Origin: HRBIN24 sp035574155
GTDB lineage: Bacteria; Chloroflexota; Dehalococcoidia; SM23-28-2; HRBIN24
DNA: 64,000 nt
Direction: 5' to 3'
NCBI GenBank assembly: GCA_035574155.1
Contig: DATLZD010000062.1
Coordinates: forward strand, 3,369-67,368
The notes below the pieces were generated by a model that was not told where the DNA came from, did no database searches, and was given only the letters and a program-made list of their open reading frames with translations. The number at the start of each line of letters is the position of its first letter. The stretch's first letter is position 1. Position numbers and translations under genes: made by a program. Positions 60,836 through 64,000 of this stretch are shown here, piece by piece.

Positions 60836-61459
60836 ATGCCCCTTGGGGGCCTGTTCGTGACTCTGGAAGGGGGCGAGGGGGCGGGCAAGTCCTTCCAGGC
60901 GCGTGCCCTGGGCCGCCGTTTGAGGGAGTTGGGAGTCCCCTACCTCCTGACCTACGAGCCGGGCGCCACCGAGCTGGGCCTGCGCCTGAGGGAGCTGCTG
61001 ATGGACGTCTCCCTGGACCTCTCCCCCTGGACGGAGCTGTTCCTGTTCGCCGCCGACCGTGCCCAGCACGTGCAGGAGGTGTTGCGCCCTGCCCTGGCAG
61101 CGGGGCAGGTGGTCCTGTGCGAGCGCTTCAGCGATTCCACCATCGCCTATCAGGGCTACGGCCGCGGCCTGCCCCTGGAGCAGGTCCGCCAGGTCTGCGG
61201 GGCGGCGGCCGACGGGCTGGTGCCGGACCTCACCTTCCTCCTGGACGTGCCGCCCGAGGTGGGCCTTGCCCGCAAGAAGGGGGATGACGACCGCTTTCGG
61301 CACCAGGCCCTGGACTTTCACCGCCGCGTGCGGGAAGGCTACCTCGCCCTGGCCCGGGAGGACCCCCGACGCATCGTGGTGGTGGACGCGGCCCTGCCCC
61401 AACAGCAGGTGACCGACCTCCTCTGGGAACACCTGCTCGGCCTGTTGCCGTCGCGATAG
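60836..61459 (+). CDS. tmk: Thymidylate kinase
   Basis: A 207-residue dTMP kinase that makes dTDP for DNA synthesis. The P-loop GGEGAGKS is at 12-19, YEPGATELG replaces the usual DR-x-REPGGT element, LFAADRAQHV holds the DR pair, and CERFSDSTIAYQGYGRGL is the substrate region. RKKGDDDRF marks the LID. It is cotranscribed with the R3H ATPase. Complete length, no anomalies. Confidence 0.95.
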   Translation: MPLGGLFVTLEGGEGAGKSFQARALGRRLRELGVPYLLTYEPGATELGLRLRELLMDVSLDLSPWTELFLFAADRAQHVQEVLRPALAAGQVVLCERFSDSTIAYQGYGRGLPLEQVRQVCGAAADGLVPDLTFLLDVPPEVGLARKKGDDDRFRHQALDFHRRVREGYLALAREDPRRIVVVDAALPQQQVTDLLWEHLLGLLPSR

Positions 61460-61476
61460 GGCGTCGGTATCCCCTG

Positions 61477-61485
61477 TGGCATAAT
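61477..61485 (+). promoter_or_regulatory. Extended -10 (TGG-CATAAT), near-leaderless
   Basis: TG-G-CATAAT ends 12 bases before ATG 61498, leaving a leader of about six bases. Confidence 0.5.
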
Positions 61486-61497
61486 CGGTCATGGGAC

Positions 61498-62619
61498 ATG
61501 GTGACGAAGGGCCTCCTGTCGCGTCTGGCCTCCCTCCATAGCGAGGAGGGCATCGTCAGCGCCTACATCCGCCTCGATCCCCGTCTACTGCACGAGCCGA
61601 TGCAGCCCCTCATGAAGTTCAAGGGCGGCGTCAAGCGCTTTCTGCGACAGAACCCCGAGCCCCGCTGGCAGAGGGCCTTGGAACGTGAGGAGGAGCGCAT
61701 CGCCTCCTTCTTGCAGGAGTGGCGTGATGGGGGCCGTGGACTGGTGATATTCTCCTGCGCCCCGTCCGACCTCTGGGAGGTGGTGGCCCTTGAGAAGGCC
61801 GCCATCCCTACCTTCATTTCGGTGGATACGACCCCGGACCTGTCCATTCTCGCGCGGGTGGCCGACGAGTATCCCCGCTTGCTGACGGTGGTGGTCCAGC
61901 GGGACCGGGCCCGTATTTACCTGGCCGAGATGGGGCGCCTGGAGAGCGCAGAACGGTTGCGCACCCTGGTGCCCGGACAGCACGACGAGGGCGGCTGGGC
62001 CCAGGCCCGCTACCAGCGGCACGTGGAGGAGCACGTGGACCGCCACCTCCGTCGGGTAGTGAAGGAGCTGCAGGAGCTGAAGCAGGAGACCGGGTTCAAC
62101 CGCCTGGTGGTGGCCGGGCCCCACGAGGTGCAGGCCCGGTTCCTGGATCTTCTGCCTGCCGATCTCAGGCGCACGGTCATCGGGACTGCCCACGTGGACG
62201 TGAAGCACGAGTCCGACGAGGAGGTGCTCCAGGAGGCCCATCGGGTCTGGCGAGAGCACGAGCGCCAGATGGAGAGGCGCATCGTGAGGGAACTGGTGGA
62301 CGAGGCCCAGGGGGGCGGTCGGGCCGTGGTGGGCATAGACGGGACCATCGATGCCCTCCTCCAGGACCGGGTGCGGATGCTGGTCATGGCCGACGGCGTC
62401 ACCAGGGACGGCTCAGCGTGCGACTCCTGTGGCTTCTTCGCGGCCCGGGACCTGCCCAAGTGCCCCGTCTGCGGCGGCGAGACCGTCCCCGCAGATGTGG
62501 TGGAGAGGTCGGTGGAGCGTGCCTACCTGACCCAGGACGCCACGGTAGAGGTCGTCTTCGACGAGGCCCGCGACTGGCTCCTGGCCCACGGCGGCCTGGG
62601 GGCGTTCCTCCGCTACTGA
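61498..62619 (+). CDS. BaeRF10/VLRF1-like eRF1-type protein with zinc ribbon
   Basis: A 373-residue protein resembling bacterial archaeo-eukaryotic release factor (BaeRF) families. The middle domain carries the loop GGWAQARYQRHVEEHV (165-180), the counterpart of the peptidyl-tRNA-hydrolysing Gln loop in eRF1/Vms1 relatives. A second fold (about 200-300) resembles the eL30-like domain, and a zinc ribbon with Cys308, 311, 322 and 325 follows. A role in freeing nascent chains from stalled ribosomes is possible but untested. It has its own near-leaderless promoter. Confidence 0.82.
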   Translation: MVTKGLLSRLASLHSEEGIVSAYIRLDPRLLHEPMQPLMKFKGGVKRFLRQNPEPRWQRALEREEERIASFLQEWRDGGRGLVIFSCAPSDLWEVVALEKAAIPTFISVDTTPDLSILARVADEYPRLLTVVVQRDRARIYLAEMGRLESAERLRTLVPGQHDEGGWAQARYQRHVEEHVDRHLRRVVKELQELKQETGFNRLVVAGPHEVQARFLDLLPADLRRTVIGTAHVDVKHESDEEVLQEAHRVWREHERQMERRIVRELVDEAQGGGRAVVGIDGTIDALLQDRVRMLVMADGVTRDGSACDSCGFFAARDLPKCPVCGGETVPADVVERSVERAYLTQDATVEVVFDEARDWLLAHGGLGAFLRY

Positions 62620-62740
62620 GGGACGGCGGCCCGCGGTCAGCCTGCCCTGTCGCAGTCGGGACTGGGACCCGGCGTTCTAAAGCTTTGCCCTGGCACGAGC
62701 GCCTTCTCTGACGACCTCGGTGGCTGCCTCTCATGGGCCG

Positions 62741-62749
62741 TGATACGAT
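62741..62749 (+). promoter_or_regulatory. Extended -10 (TGA-TACGAT) for thrB
   Basis: TG-A-TACGAT lies 25 bases before the thrB ATG. Confidence 0.4.
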
Positions 62750-62774
62750 GGACGCGTAGCCCTGCGAGGCCGCC

Positions 62775-63659
62775 ATGTCCGTTCGGCGAGTCCAGGTCCG
62801 CGTGCCGGCCACCAGCGCCAATCTGGGCCCAGGCTTCGACTGCCTGGGCCTGGCCCTGGACCTCTGGGGGACCCTGACCTTTGTGGTGGCCGAGGCCCCG
62901 GCCCCCCAGGACGGCATGGGCCGGCTGGCGACTGAGGCGGCAGAGCGCCTCTTTGCCTGCCGGGGCCGGTCCCTTCCGCCCCTTCACGTGGCCTATGACG
63001 GCGGCGTGCCCGTGGCCCGCGGCCTGGGGGCCAGTGCCGTGGCCCGGGTGGGCGGCCTGCTGGCCGCCTGCGCCCTGCTGGGCGAAGCGCCCGACCCTCA
63101 CGCCCTGCTGCCCCTGGCGGCGGAGCTGGAGGGACACGCCGACAACGCCGCCCCCGCCCTGTTGGGAGGCTTCCAGGTGACGGTGGCTGCCGACGGCGGG
63201 GGCTACATCTGCCTGGGCTTCCCACCGCCGCCGGGCCTGCGGGCCGTCCTCCTGGTCCCCAGGCAAGAGCTGCCCACCGCCGAGGCGCGCCGTGTCCTGC
63301 CCGAGCAGGTGCCCCGGGCCGACGCCGTCTACAACGTCGCCAGGGCTGCCCTCCTGGCCGCGTCCCTGGCCTCAGGGCGACTGGAGCACCTGCGGGAGGC
63401 CACTCGCGACCGCCTGCACCAGCCCTACCGCTCCCGCCTGTTTCCTGCCCTGGTGCCCCTCATGCAGGCGGCGCTGGACGCAGGCGCCCTGGCCGCCTAC
63501 CTGTCCGGGGCCGGGCCTACCGTCTGTGCCCTCACCGCCGGCCAGGAGGGGGCCGTGGCCCAGGCCCTGACCGATGCCGCCCGGCGTTTGGGGGTGGAGG
63601 GCGACGCCATCGTCACCGCCCTTGCCGACCGGGGCGCTTACCTGCAGTCGGTGGACTGA
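62775..63659 (+). CDS. thrB: Homoserine kinase
   Basis: A 294-residue GHMP kinase that phosphorylates homoserine for threonine synthesis. RVPATSANLGPGFDCLGLAL is the N-terminal signature; the ATP loop is GVPVARGLGASAVA, where most relatives have GLGSSA; HADNAAPALLGGF and LSGAGPTVCAL are the other GHMP motifs. Aspartate kinase follows 18 bases later, giving a thrB-lysC pair at the head of the aspartate family. Confidence 0.95.
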   Translation: MSVRRVQVRVPATSANLGPGFDCLGLALDLWGTLTFVVAEAPAPQDGMGRLATEAAERLFACRGRSLPPLHVAYDGGVPVARGLGASAVARVGGLLAACALLGEAPDPHALLPLAAELEGHADNAAPALLGGFQVTVAADGGGYICLGFPPPPGLRAVLLVPRQELPTAEARRVLPEQVPRADAVYNVARAALLAASLASGRLEHLREATRDRLHQPYRSRLFPALVPLMQAALDAGALAAYLSGAGPTVCALTAGQEGAVAQALTDAARRLGVEGDAIVTALADRGAYLQSVD

Positions 63660-63677
63660 CGAGCAGCCAGGACAGCC

Positions 63678-64000
63678 ATGGCCCTCATCGTCCAGAAATA
63701 CGGCGGCACCTCGGTGGCCGATGCCGAGCGCATAAAGAGGGTGGCCCGACGGGTGGCCGAGCGGCGCCGGCAGGGCGACGACCTGGTGGTGGTGGTTTCG
63801 GCCATGGGCGACACCACCGACCGGCTCATCGAGCTGGCCCACCAGGTCAGTCCCGAGCCCGAGGCGCGGGAGCTGGACCTCCTGCTCTCCACCGGCGAGG
63901 TGGTGTCCTGCACCCTGCTGGCCATGGCCCTCAAGGCCCTGGGCTGCCCGGCCGTGGCCCTCACCGGCGCCCAGGCGGGCATCGGCACCGACCGCCGCTA
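63678..64000 (+). CDS. lysC: Aspartate kinase, N-terminal part (runs off the window)
   Basis: The first 107 residues of aspartokinase, which phosphorylates aspartate at the entry to lysine, threonine and methionine synthesis. VQKYGGTSVADAERI binds ATP and substrate, VVVVSAMGDTTDRL follows, and LLLSTGEVVSCTLLAMAL and LTGAQAGIGTD match the kinase domain. The ATP-grasp and ACT regulatory domains lie beyond the edge. AGGA precedes the ATG. Cotranscription with thrB is likely. Confidence 0.95.
   Translation, partial: MALIVQKYGGTSVADAERIKRVARRVAERRRQGDDLVVVVSAMGDTTDRLIELAHQVSPEPEARELDLLLSTGEVVSCTLLAMALKALGCPAVALTGAQAGIGTDRR

Overview
The window is a 64 kb, GC-rich, densely coded bacterial chromosome segment with no rRNA, tRNA, CRISPR array, insertion sequence or prophage that I can see. 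About 66 genes are supported on both strands. Many run in short operons whose stops and starts overlap as ATGA or GTGA, and several convergent pairs share a palindromic CTAG or TTAA stop. The gene set fits a Chloroflexota member, probably Dehalococcoidia or a relative: dimeric-type GlyRS, PdxST, an R3H/AAA ATPase, a BaeRF-type eRF1-like protein, an S8 peptidase with dockerin-like repeats, a family-4-type UDG and a CIRCE-controlled groESL. This placement is an inference; no rRNA marker is present.

Layout. 1-5.1 kb: the 3' part of ferredoxin/NADPH glutamate synthase, an A-type Fe-S carrier, a T4-endonuclease-V-like glycosylase, an EVE protein, methylene-THF reductase plus a flavin reductase, and a noncoding AT-rich/hairpin-rich stretch. 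5.1-9.4 kb: DinB protein, a divergent radical-SAM/uracil-DNA-glycosylase pair, a membrane protein, an SH3 lipoprotein and an HD hydrolase. 9.6-16.7 kb: HtpX, alpha/beta hydrolase, BtuF-like receptor, a lipoprotein DegP-type protease coupled to an RNase H-like exonuclease, an SDR, and an ECF sigma/anti-sigma pair. 16.7-21.6 kb: a leftward rpsO-pnp-dapB-flavoprotein cluster. 21.6-27.5 kb: a DegV/P-loop-kinase fusion, Uma2, a thioesterase and enoyl-CoA hydratase, then asd-dapA. 27.5-32.4 kb: zinc-ribbon membrane protein, CopD-like protein and purA, divergent from a ferredoxin, then a macrodomain gene coupled to glyS.

32.6-37.2 kb is a catabolic region: a Baeyer-Villiger-type monooxygenase facing an enoyl-CoA hydratase plus two CoA-transferase subunits, in the echA20-ipdA-ipdB order known from mycobacterial steroid-ring degradation. 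37-43 kb: a GT-C-like membrane protein, CIRCE-groES-groEL with a strong terminator, and a secreted S8 peptidase. 43-56.6 kb: M16 peptidase, NUDIX/winged-helix protein, miaB, VTT protein, membrane HD-GYP, PAP2, CvpA, HNH, GH31, Fpg/Nei, prephenate dehydratase, two RCK proteins and UspA. 56.7-64 kb: pdxS, pdxT, a GNAT-like gene, the R3H ATPase, tmk, a BaeRF10-like protein, thrB and the start of aspartate kinase.

Themes. Aspartate-family amino-acid synthesis is spread over four sites (dapB, asd-dapA, thrB, lysC). DNA repair is represented by four glycosylase or associated genes. Promoters repeatedly show an extended -10 element (TGN followed by TATACT, TACAAT or TAAACT), and at several genes the -10 lies so close to the start codon that the mRNA should be leaderless or nearly so; this helps decide starts.
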